DNA of 64,000 nt from Elusimicrobiales bacterium (GTDB taxonomy: Bacteria > Elusimicrobiota > Elusimicrobia > Elusimicrobiales > UBA9959). Below the pieces are notes generated by a model. It searched no databases, had not been told where the DNA came from, and worked only from the letters and a program-made list of their open reading frames with translations. Shown here piece after piece: positions 33,848 through 44,049 of the stretch (positions within the stretch are counted from its first letter, which is position 1; each line of letters starts with the position of its first letter). The translations under genes and the position numbers were made by a program. The stretch spans positions 413,663 through 477,662 of the forward strand of contig JAQTZB010000001.1 of the NCBI GenBank assembly GCA_028688015.1. Direction: 5' to 3'.

Positions 33848-33863
33848 GTTAAGCAGGTGTGAC

Positions 33864-34328
33864 ATGGAAAACACAAAATTAGAGACCGAGATAGAAAAGA
33901 CGCTCGAACTGAACGGTTTCGAGCTCGTGGATATCAAGCTGGCCAGCCATAACGGCAAGCCGCTGGTCCAGGTGTTCGTGGACCGCGAGACTGGCGGCGT
34001 CCTGCTGGACGACTGCGCCGTGCTCAGCGAGAAGCTGGGGACCTGCCTGGACACCAACAATTTTTACGAGAACGGGTACTTTCTGGAGGTTTCCTCCCCC
34101 GGCATGGACCGCGTGCTCAAGAAAGAAAAAGATTTCAAACGCTTCATCGGCAAGCACGCCAAGGTGCGGCTGAAGCGGCCGGTCAGCGGTTCGCGCGTGT
34201 ACTACGGCGACATTGCCGGCTTTGAAAACGGGCAGGTGCTCCTGTCCGGAGACTTAAAATTCAGCCTGGAGGAGATCGACGAGGCCCGGCTTCACCCGAC
34301 CGACGACGAGATCCTCAAGGGCAAATAA
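33864..34328 (+). CDS. rimP: Ribosome maturation factor RimP
   Basis: RimP assists 30S assembly. 154 aa with LELNGFELVDIKLASHNGKPLVQVFVD, the family's EVSSPGMDRVLKKEKDF and a C-terminal SH3-like domain (GSRVYYGDIAGFENGQVLL). It is the first gene of rimP-nusA-infB-rbfA, the canonical order. Confidence 0.95.
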   Translation: MENTKLETEIEKTLELNGFELVDIKLASHNGKPLVQVFVDRETGGVLLDDCAVLSEKLGTCLDTNNFYENGYFLEVSSPGMDRVLKKEKDFKRFIGKHAKVRLKRPVSGSRVYYGDIAGFENGQVLLSGDLKFSLEEIDEARLHPTDDEILKGK

Positions 34329-34346
34329 CACAGGGGTAACACGAAA

Positions 34347-35679
34347 ATGACCACTAACAAGGAACAGAAGAACAAATCGGAACTTTTACTGGCGCTGGAG
34401 CAGCTCGAGCGCGAGAAGAACATCAAGCGCGACGACGTCTTCAAGACCATCACCGACTCGCTGGTGAGCGCGCTGCGCAAATATTTCGGCAAGACCGCCC
34501 AGATCATGGCCGGCATAGACCCCGAGACCGGCGAGATGGCCGGCTTCCTGGTCAAGAAGGTCTCCGACCCGGTGGTTTCCCCCGAGCTCGAGATCACCCT
34601 CGAAGACGCGCAGAAGCACATGCCCGACGCCAAGATGGGCGACGACGTGCACATCCCCGTGCCGATAAACGACTTCTCCCGCATCGCGGCCCAGACCGCC
34701 AAACAGGTGCTCATCCAGAAGATCCGCGAGATCGAGAAGGTCCGCATCTTCGACGAGTACAAGCCCCGCGAGGGCGAGATCGTCACCGGCCTGGTGCACC
34801 ACGTGGCCGGCCGCGACATCTTCGTGGACCTCGGCAAGGCCGAGGCTATCCTGCCCTTCTCCGAGCAGATCCGCCGCGAGCACTACAGCGTCAACCAGCG
34901 CGTGCGCGCCATCATCCACCGCGTGGACAAGGAGAACAAGGGCCTGCAGATCGTCCTCTCCCGCGCTTCCGGCGCCTTCCTCAAAGCCCTGTTCGAGGCC
35001 GAAGTGCCCGAGATCGCCGAGAAGGTCATAGAGATCGTGGACGTGGTCCGCGACCCCGGCTTCCGCGCCAAGGTGCTGGTCCGCAGCAACTCGCCGAAAG
35101 TGGACCCCGTCGGCGCCTGCGTCGGCATCCGCGGCTCGCGCATCCGCGTCATCATGAGCGAGCTCGCCAACGAGAAGATCGACCTGATCCCCTACATCGA
35201 AGACACCCTGACGATGATCGCCAAGGCCTTCTCCCCCGCCACGGTCAGTTCCGTGAAGGTGCTGGACAAGGAGGGCAAGCGCGCCCAGGTCATCGTACCC
35301 GACGACCAGCTGGCCATGGCCATCGGCCGCGAGGGCCAGAACATCCGCCTCGCCAGCCGCCTGACCGGCTGGGAGATCGAGGTGAAGTCCGAGGGCCAGC
35401 GCAACGAGGAGAACAAGAAGACCACCGACACCGCCATGCAGGACCTGCTCAAGATCGACGGCATCGGGGCCAAGGTTGCCGAGACCCTCATCACGATGAA
35501 CGTCCTCGACATACGCACCGTGGCCGGCCTCACCGAGGAAGAGCTCTGCTCCCTCGAAGGCATCGGCGAGAAGACCGCCCAGAAGATCCTGGCCGGCGCC
35601 AAGAAATTCATCGAAGAGAACCCCAATTACGGCATGCAGCCCGCCGAGGCAGCGGCCCCCGAGACTGAAGAGGTGAAAA

Positions 35680-35705
<26 letters not shown>
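34347..35705 (+). CDS. nusA: Transcription termination/antitermination factor NusA
   Basis: 452 residues: N-terminal RNAP-binding domain (1-125), S1 domain (about 135-205, EGEIVTGLVHHVAGRDIFVDLG), two KH domains (about 205-350, DPVGACVGIRGSRIRVIMSEL and AIGREGQNIRLASRLTGW) and a C-terminal helix-hairpin-helix segment (KIDGIGAKVAETL, LEGIGEKTAQKIL). The tail overlaps infB by 26 bases. Confidence 0.97.
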
Positions 35706-38268
<2,563 letters not shown>

Positions 38269-38272
38269 CCCG

Positions 38273-38653
38273 GTGGGTTCAAAACGCAACGACCGGCTGA
38301 GGGAGCTCTTCCTCCAGGAGATCACGGTAGAGCTGAGGAATGTCCACGGGATAAACTCCAACGGCATCCTCACGCTCACCGGCGCGTCCCTCACCAAGGA
38401 CGGGAAGGTCCTTTCCGTCTTCTATTCGGTGCTGGGTTCCGCGGAGGACAGGCAGCGCAAGGAGAAGATCCTGCTGGCCAACGTCCGCGACATCCGCACG
38501 GCGCTGTTCAAGCGCTTGTGCCTTAAAAACGTCCCCGAGATCGTCTTCAAGTTCGACGAGACGCCGGAGAAGGCCTCGCACCTGGAAGACATCTTCAAGA
38601 AGATACGCTCGGAACATGACAAAACCGATGAGAACCCTGGACCTCGAGACTGA
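38273..38653 (+). CDS. rbfA: Ribosome-binding factor A
   Basis: RbfA is a late 30S maturation factor binding 16S helix 1. The 126-aa protein has the KH-like core ELRNVHGINSNGILTLTGASLTKDGKVLSVFYSVL and RLCLKNVPEIVFKFDETPEKASHLEDIFKKI, the typical end. The GTG start (38273) lies 4 bases after the infB stop; no strong ribosome-binding site. Its tail overlaps nrnA by 38 bases. Confidence 0.92.
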   Translation: MGSKRNDRLRELFLQEITVELRNVHGINSNGILTLTGASLTKDGKVLSVFYSVLGSAEDRQRKEKILLANVRDIRTALFKRLCLKNVPEIVFKFDETPEKASHLEDIFKKIRSEHDKTDENPGPRD

Positions 38654-39602
38654 GTTCAAGCGCCTCGAGGAGCTGATAGTAAGTTCGGAGACCTTTTTCC
38701 TTGCCGGGCACCTTAACCCGGACGGGGATACTATCGGCTCGATGCTGGCGATAGCCTCAGTGCTTAAGCGCATGGGCAAGAAGGTGACGCTGTTCTCCCA
38801 GGACCCGCTCCCCGAGAACCTGCGCTTCCTCCCCCAGGCCCGCAGCGTCCGCTCGCGCCTGCCCAAGGGCAAGTTCGATGCGGCCATCCTGCTCGAGTGC
38901 TCCGTACCTTCGCGCGGCGGCGCGCTGGAGCCGGTGCTCAAGCGCTCGGCCAAGGTGGTCAACATCGACCACCACAAGACCTCGGAGTTCTACGGCGACA
39001 TCAACATCGTTGAGCCGCATTCCTCCTCCACCGCCGAGATCGTGTACCGCCTGTTCCACAACATGACCGTCAAGGTCACCCGCCGGGAGGCCACCTGCCT
39101 CTACACCGGCATGGTTACCGACACCGGCCGTTTCCATTTCCCGGCCACCAGCCCGCGCACGCTGGAGATCGCCTCCCGCCTGCTCGAGACCGGCTTCAAG
39201 TTCTCCCGTATCAATGACCTGCTCTACGCCACCAAGGCCTGCGAGTCGCTGAAGATACTTGGCCGGGCCCTGGAAAGCATGGAGCTTAAATACGGCGGCA
39301 AGCTGGCCGTGCTGACGCTCACGGTCAAGGATTTCAAGGAGTTCGACGCGCGCTCCGAGCACAGCGAGAACGTCATCAACTACGGCATGATGCCCCCCGG
39401 GGTGAAAGCCGCGGTGATGTTCCGCGAGGAAAACGAGCGCATCAGCGTCACCTTCCGCTCCCGCGGCCACCTCGACGTCAGCCTGGTCGCCAAGTCTTTC
39501 GGCGGCGGCGGCCACCGCAACGCCTCCGGCTGCCGCATGAAGGCCACGCTCGACGAGGCCCGCGCCAAAGTGTTCGCCGCGCTCTCGCGCCTGCTGGCCT
39601 GA
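38616..39602 (+). CDS. nrnA: DHH-family phosphoesterase, NrnA-like nanoRNase/pAp phosphatase
   Basis: 328 aa. DHH domain motifs are GHLNPDGDTIGS (H32, D36, D38), LLECS, VNIDHHKTSEFYG and TGMVTDTGRFHF. The DHHA1 domain ends with the substrate loop FGGGGHRNASG. NrnA degrades 2-5 nt RNAs and dephosphorylates pAp. The position between rbfA and truB is common in Gram-positives and several other phyla. An in-frame ATG at 38628 is an alternative start and would reduce the overlap with rbfA. Confidence 0.92.
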   Translation: MTKPMRTLDLETEFKRLEELIVSSETFFLAGHLNPDGDTIGSMLAIASVLKRMGKKVTLFSQDPLPENLRFLPQARSVRSRLPKGKFDAAILLECSVPSRGGALEPVLKRSAKVVNIDHHKTSEFYGDINIVEPHSSSTAEIVYRLFHNMTVKVTRREATCLYTGMVTDTGRFHFPATSPRTLEIASRLLETGFKFSRINDLLYATKACESLKILGRALESMELKYGGKLAVLTLTVKDFKEFDARSEHSENVINYGMMPPGVKAAVMFREENERISVTFRSRGHLDVSLVAKSFGGGGHRNASGCRMKATLDEARAKVFAALSRLLA

Positions 39603-40315
39603 TGAACGAGCCCGGCCCGCAGCCTTCAGGCCTCTTCCTTTTCGACAAGCCGAAAGGCATCACCTCCCACGACGCCGTCTATCTCCTGCGCCGCAAGCTA
39701 GGCCTCCAGCGCATCGGCCATACCGGCACCCTGGACCCCATGGCTACCGGCCTGCTGATCCTGCTGGCCGGTTCTGCCACCAAGGCGCAGGAAGCCATGC
39801 AGGGCTCCTCCAAGGTCTACTCGGGCATTATCACTTTCGGCGCGGAAACCGATACCTGGGACGCCGAGGGCAAGATCGTCTCCGAGGCCCCTATCCCCTC
39901 CTTGGACGCCGGCTCCGTCAGCCGGGCCGTGGCGGCCCTGAACGGTAAGATAGTCCAGCAGGTTCCCCCCTATTCCGCGGTCCGAATGCAGGGCAAGCCA
40001 ATGTACAAGCACGCCCGCCGCGGCGCGGCCATGCCGGAAGTCCGGCGGGAGGTAGAGGTGAAGTGGCTTTCCTGGGAGGCCGCGGCGGGCGCGCTGCGCT
40101 TCGAGCTGGAATGCTCCGGCGGCACTTATGTCCGCTCGCTGGCGCGGGAGCTGGGCCTGCTGCTCGGGTCGCGCGCCCACTTGTCAGCCCTGCGCAGGGT
40201 TTCCATAGGTTCCTATTCTGTTAGCGGTGCCGTCACTGAGGAAGCGCTGGCCGCCATGACGCGCGAGCAGGCGGTCGCCCGGCTGCTCCCGCCGCCCGGA
40301 GGGCGCGGTGCTTAA
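39602..40315 (+). CDS. truB: tRNA pseudouridine-55 synthase
   Basis: The enzyme forms Psi55 in the T loop of tRNAs. Catalytic D45 is in GHTGTLDPMATGLL; LFLFDKPKGITSHD, VPPYSAVRMQGKPMYKHAR and CSGGTYVRSLARELG are conserved. 237 aa, without a long PUA extension. Coupled by TGATG to nrnA and overlapping ribF. Confidence 0.95.
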   Translation: MNEPGPQPSGLFLFDKPKGITSHDAVYLLRRKLGLQRIGHTGTLDPMATGLLILLAGSATKAQEAMQGSSKVYSGIITFGAETDTWDAEGKIVSEAPIPSLDAGSVSRAVAALNGKIVQQVPPYSAVRMQGKPMYKHARRGAAMPEVRREVEVKWLSWEAAAGALRFELECSGGTYVRSLARELGLLLGSRAHLSALRRVSIGSYSVSGAVTEEALAAMTREQAVARLLPPPGGRGA

Positions 40316-41204
40316 TTTCGTGGCTATCGGCAGCTTCGACGGCGTGCACCTGGGGCACCGCAAAATAGTGCGCGCCGCGGTGCGCGAGGCGCTGCGCCTG
40401 GGCCTGAACAGCCGGGTGGTCTATTTCCCCTTCCCGCCAAAATTCTTTTTTTCCGGAGAGGCCGAGAATTGCCTGATAACCCTTCCCGAAGAGCGGGAGG
40501 CCCTGCTGCAGACCCTGCGCCCCGGCTCCGTGGAGCCGCTGGTCTTCGATAGGGCGCTCTCCCGCACTCCGGCAGAGGATTTCTTTGCCGGCGTGGTGCT
40601 GGGCCGGCTGGCGGCGGGCGGTCTCTGCGTGGGCCCCGACTTTGCCGTCGGAAAGGGCCGCGAGGGCCACCTGGAGTTCCTGCGTGACGCCAGCCGGCGG
40701 GCAGGTATAGCTTTCAAGGCCGTGCCGTTCTCCCGCCGCGGCGGCCACAGGATCTCGTCGAGCCTGATCCGAGCGCACCTGCGAGAGGGGCGCGTGGAAG
40801 AGGCCAACACCTGCCTGGGCTGGACTTACTCCGTCAGCGGCCCGGTGATAAAGGGCGCGGGGCTGGGCCGCAAGCTGGGTTATCCCACGGCTAACATCGG
40901 CGCGCATCCGGCCAAGATCCTTCCTCCGGGCATCTTCGCGGCCCGGGTGAAAGTGGGGCGCGAGGTGTTTGACGCGGTCCTTAGCGTCGGGCGCCGCCCC
41001 ACGGTGAATACGCTGGGCGGTAAGATGATACTCGAGGCCCACCTGCTGGATTTCTCGAGGATGATCTATGGTAAGCAGGTCGAAGTCTCTTTCCTCAAAC
41101 ACATCCGACCTGAACGCAAATTCGCTTCTAAAGAGTCTCTCATAAACCACATAGAGGACGACATCTCCGTCGCCCGCCGCTACTTCGCCAAGCACTCAAT
41201 CTAG
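40308..41204 (+). CDS. ribF: Bifunctional riboflavin kinase/FAD synthetase
   Basis: 298 aa. The N-terminal adenylyltransferase domain has GSFDGVHLGH (8-17) and ISSSLIRAHLREGRVEEA. The C-terminal kinase domain has GLGRKLGYPTANI, LPPGIFAARV and VGRRPTVNT, plus the RPERKFASKESLINHI tail. It makes FMN and FAD, needed by several flavoproteins in this window. GTG start 40308 overlaps truB by 8 bases. Confidence 0.95.
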   Translation: MLNFVAIGSFDGVHLGHRKIVRAAVREALRLGLNSRVVYFPFPPKFFFSGEAENCLITLPEEREALLQTLRPGSVEPLVFDRALSRTPAEDFFAGVVLGRLAAGGLCVGPDFAVGKGREGHLEFLRDASRRAGIAFKAVPFSRRGGHRISSSLIRAHLREGRVEEANTCLGWTYSVSGPVIKGAGLGRKLGYPTANIGAHPAKILPPGIFAARVKVGREVFDAVLSVGRRPTVNTLGGKMILEAHLLDFSRMIYGKQVEVSFLKHIRPERKFASKESLINHIEDDISVARRYFAKHSI

Positions 41205-41329
41205 CAGCCGGGGCCTGGTTCTGCGCTCCTGGGCAGAGGGAAACCGTTGCGCGGTTTCCTCCCGCCCTTGGGAAATTACGGGCGGGGCCCCCTTTCCCCA
41301 AAGTCGCGCAAAACCAGGCCCCGGCTGCT
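41203..41329. repeat. Structured dispersed repeat, family 1, copy B
   Basis: The core at 41226-41307 (82 bases) differs from the copy at 12388-12470 by only a few substitutions and single-base indels. It is enclosed by an 18-bp perfect inverted repeat (41203-41220 with 41312-41329) unrelated in sequence to the arms of copy A. It starts inside the ribF stop codon and fills the space between convergent genes, where it may also act as a terminator. Confidence 0.85.
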
Positions 41330-41354
41330 GCGGCGGTCTTAGCGGATAACGGAT

Positions 41355-42746
41355 TTATATTACTTGAGGTTTAGCGCGGCGCTGGAAGAGGCCGCCGAAA
41401 GTCTTCGGGGCGGTTAGTTCGCCGGATTCGGCGACTACTTCGCCGCGCAGGACCGTATACTTGGGAAAGCCGTGGAGTTTCTGGCCCTGCCACGGGGAGA
41501 AATCGGTGTTGTGTTGCAGTTTGCGGTAATCCGCTTTGACCGAGGCGGAGGGATCTAGTATCGCGAAATCCGCGTCGAGACCGGGCTTTATGAACCCCTT
41601 CGAGGCCAGACCCATTATCCGCGCGGGATTTTCGCACAGGACTTGAACCAGTTTAGCCAGCGATATGTTTCCGGCCTTTACGCCGTAGGTGTAGGCCGCG
41701 GCCAGCAGCGTCTGCGCTCCCGGCAGGCCCATGAGCAGTTTCCTGATGTCGCCGCCCCAGGCGGCCTTCTGCGCGCGGGTGAAGGTGCAGTTGTCGGTGG
41801 CCAGCACCTGCAGGCGGCCCTTTCCGAGGGCGGCCCAGAGGGCGCGATTGTCGCCCTTTGTCCTTATTGGCGGGCAGCAGGAGTAGAGGTGGCCGTCTTT
41901 GCCCTTGAACCTGGTTTCGTCAAGCGTCAGGTACTGCGGGCAGGTTTCCCCCATTACTTTAAAACCGGCCGCCCTGGCGGCTGCGACTACCGCCGCGGAG
42001 CCGGCGGCGGAGAGGTGGACGAAGTAGACCGGCGCGCCGGAGCCGGCGGCGAGGCCCGCCACCCTGCCCACGGCCTCGGTTTCGGTGAAGGGCGGGCGGG
42101 AGAGCGGCAGGGCTTGTATCCCTTTCGAAGGGGCGAAGAGCCCGGTCAGGAAGTCTATTACCGGCCCGTTCTCGGCGTGCACGCAGATCAGCGCCCCGAG
42201 GCCTGCCGCGGCGGTGAAGGCCCGCCGCAGGGCCTCGTCGCCGGCCATCAGCCCGCGGGCCCCGTAGGCGGTGAACATCTTGAACGTCGGCACGCCGGCG
42301 GCCACTACCGCGGCCATGCGGCCGGCCGGATCCTTCATCCGGTCCCAACCGGTCAGCATGCAGTGGAAGGAGAAATCCGCGTAGCAGCGTCCTGCGGCCT
42401 CTTTTACGCGGTCCCGCAGGCCTTTCAGCGGATCTTCGCCAGGGCCCTGGCCCGTGTAATCTATGAAGGTGGTGGTGCCGCCGCAGACGGCCGCGGCGGA
42501 GCCGGAGACGAAATCGTCGGCGGTGTACTTGCCCGGCCCCAGTTTAAGGCGGAAATGAGCGTGCGCGTCTATGACTCCGGGGAGGACCAACAGGCCCCGC
42601 GCGTCCAGCACGCGGGCCGCGCGCGGTGCGCTTTTAGCGGGCGGCCGCACCGCGGCGATGCGGCCGCCGCTGACGAAGATATCCTTAACGGCGGCTTTAC
42701 CGCCGATAACGGTCCTGCCGCCCAGTATGGCCAGATCGAAGGACAT
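41355..42746 (-). CDS. Dihydropyrimidinase/hydantoinase-like amidohydrolase
   Basis: 463 aa, cyclic-amidohydrolase family. Binuclear metal ligands are H62 and H64 (DAHAHF), K156 (PTFKMFTAYG, the carboxylated lysine), H190 (CVHAENG), H244 (VHLSAAG) and D318 (ATDNCTF). The last motif usually reads SDHCPF, so the residues around the metal Asp are changed and the substrate may differ. Such enzymes open dihydropyrimidines, hydantoins or allantoin to N-carbamoyl amino acids. It is 9 kb from the carbamoyltransferase genes but its product type would suit them. No kinase or permease is adjacent. Confidence 0.88.
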   Translation of the reverse strand: MSFDLAILGGRTVIGGKAAVKDIFVSGGRIAAVRPPAKSAPRAARVLDARGLLVLPGVIDAHAHFRLKLGPGKYTADDFVSGSAAAVCGGTTTFIDYTGQGPGEDPLKGLRDRVKEAAGRCYADFSFHCMLTGWDRMKDPAGRMAAVVAAGVPTFKMFTAYGARGLMAGDEALRRAFTAAAGLGALICVHAENGPVIDFLTGLFAPSKGIQALPLSRPPFTETEAVGRVAGLAAGSGAPVYFVHLSAAGSAAVVAAARAAGFKVMGETCPQYLTLDETRFKGKDGHLYSCCPPIRTKGDNRALWAALGKGRLQVLATDNCTFTRAQKAAWGGDIRKLLMGLPGAQTLLAAAYTYGVKAGNISLAKLVQVLCENPARIMGLASKGFIKPGLDADFAILDPSASVKADYRKLQHNTDFSPWQGQKLHGFPKYTVLRGEVVAESGELTAPKTFGGLFQRRAKPQVI

Positions 42747-42751
42747 GGCCG

Positions 42752-42988
42752 TCAGCCGTTGGCGAGGTGTTTGTGGTGGTGGGGCATGTCGGCCCTGTCG
42801 TGGTGGCCGAAGATTATGTTATAGGCGAGGAAGGTGGCCGAGACGAAGGAGAACGCGCACATCACGAGCCAGGCCCAAAGCGCCTGCGGGTTGGCCTCGG
42901 TCTGCGTGACGATATAGGCCAGGAAGCCTATGAAGCCCGTCGCGACCAGCCAGAAAATAGCGAAGACGGCGCGTATTATGATAGCCAT
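42752..42988 (-). CDS. Small two-helix membrane protein with His-rich tail
   Basis: 78 residues. Two hydrophobic segments (about 3-28 and 38-62) are followed by a short tail with seven His among 15 residues (HHDRADMPHHHKHLANG region), which could bind metal. It starts 6 bases after a near-consensus -10 box, so its mRNA is probably leaderless. It is 5 bases upstream of the dihydropyrimidinase-like gene and likely cotranscribed. No family recognised. Confidence 0.75.
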   Translation of the reverse strand: MAIIIRAVFAIFWLVATGFIGFLAYIVTQTEANPQALWAWLVMCAFSFVSATFLAYNIIFGHHDRADMPHHHKHLANG

Positions 42989-42994
42989 GGCTTA

Positions 42995-43023
42995 ATTCTA
43001 TAGATTAATACGGGTCAAGTCAA
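42995..43023 (-). promoter_or_regulatory. Near-consensus sigma-70 promoter giving a leaderless transcript
   Basis: Minus strand: TTGACT (43023-43018), exactly 17 bases, TAGAAT (42995-43000 on plus), then TAAGCC and the ATG at 42988. The -35 box overlaps the stop codon of the kinase gene upstream. The distance of 6 bases from -10 to ATG puts the start codon at or next to +1. Confidence 0.75.
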
Positions 43024-43991
43024 CGGCCCGCGGGAGCGAAAAAAGCGGCGTGCAGCGCTTTAAGGGCCGCCTCTCCGCTTTCGGCGGGCACGCGCAGCGT
43101 GAACGCCCCGGCGGCGGCGCGCACCAGCGCGGCGCCGTGCCCCGCTGCCGCAAGGCCCGCGGCGGCGTGCGCCCGGGAGAGGCGCCGTCCGACGGCTGAC
43201 ACCAGGGCCGCGTCCCGCGCTTTCTGCAGGGAGAGACAGGAGATGCCCGGCTTGCCGCCCGCGGCGTTGACCAGCGTACCCGGTTCGTCGTGGAAAGAAG
43301 AGCGCAGGTGCAGCGGTATGGCGTGCTTCGCGGCGTAGGCGACGGCGCGCAGCTGTCGCACCTCGGTGCCCAGGGCGGCCAGCGCCAGGACCTCTCCGTA
43401 GGTCAGGGCCTTTATGGGGCGGGCCTCCGGCACTATGGCCGGGTGGGCTGTATAGATGCCCTTAACGTCGGTGCGGAACTCGCAGAGCGCGGATCCCAGC
43501 GCGCGGGCCAGCGCCACCGCTGTAAAATCCGAGCCGCCGCGGCCCAGCGTGGTCACGTCCCCGCCCCTGGCCGCGCCCTGGAAGCCGGCTACCACGGGGA
43601 TGCGGCCGGCGGCGAGCTCGCGCCTGAGCCTGCGTGCATCCACGGCCGTGACGGCCGCGGCTGAAAACTTTCCGTCGGTCCGGATGCCGGCCTGCGCGCC
43701 GGTCAGAGAGACGGCTTTGCGCCCCTCGGCCTGCAGGGCGAGCGCCAGCAGCGCGGCGCTGATCTGCTCGCCGGGGGCCAGCAGCGCGTCCGTCTCGCGC
43801 GGCGAGAGGTTCCGCCCCCCCGCCTGGGCCGCCAGCGCCAGCAGGTCGTCGGTGGCGTCGGCCGGGGCCGAGACCACAGCCACCGGGAAAAAGCCCCGGC
43901 GGCGCGCGGCCGCCACCATGCCAGCCGCCCGCTGTATCTTGCCCGGGTCGGCCAGGGAGCTGCCGCCGAATTTGATTATTATGGTCTTCAT
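43020..43991 (-). CDS. Aspartokinase-like amino-acid kinase, short form
   Basis: 323 residues. The aspartokinase pattern is clear: IIIKFGGSSLADPGKI, GEQISAALLALAL, LTGAQAGIRTDG, GFQGAARGGDVTTLGRGGSDFTAVALA and TDVKGIYTAHPAIVPEARPI. It is shorter than usual LysC (about 400-450 aa): after the kinase domain only one ACT-like segment remains (SLQKARDAALVSAVG...). It is not a carbamate kinase. ATG 43991 lies 3 bases beyond the U tract of the preceding terminator and has no Shine-Dalgarno, so its expression route is unclear; a TTG at 44003 is inside the terminator. Confidence 0.85.
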   Translation of the reverse strand: MKTIIIKFGGSSLADPGKIQRAAGMVAAARRRGFFPVAVVSAPADATDDLLALAAQAGGRNLSPRETDALLAPGEQISAALLALALQAEGRKAVSLTGAQAGIRTDGKFSAAAVTAVDARRLRRELAAGRIPVVAGFQGAARGGDVTTLGRGGSDFTAVALARALGSALCEFRTDVKGIYTAHPAIVPEARPIKALTYGEVLALAALGTEVRQLRAVAYAAKHAIPLHLRSSFHDEPGTLVNAAGGKPGISCLSLQKARDAALVSAVGRRLSRAHAAAGLAAAGHGAALVRAAAGAFTLRVPAESGEAALKALHAAFFAPAGR

Positions 43992-43993
43992 GT

Positions 43994-44031
43994 TAAAAAA
44001 CAAGCCCGGCCGCCATGCCGGCCGGCCGGGC
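43994..44031 (-). terminator. Terminator of the GspE/PilB-like gene
   Basis: GCCCGGCCG / CGGCCGGGC 9-bp stem, 10-base loop, then TTGTTTTTT on the minus strand. It ends 3 bases before the aspartokinase-like start codon. Confidence 0.88.
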
Positions 44032-44049
44032 CAGTCTTGCGCCCCGCTC

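Noticed and set aside
43020..43991. Carbamate kinase serving the AllFGH-like system
   Set aside because: All kinase motifs (KFGGSSLADP, GDVTTLGRGGSD, TDVKGIYTAHP) are those of aspartokinase.
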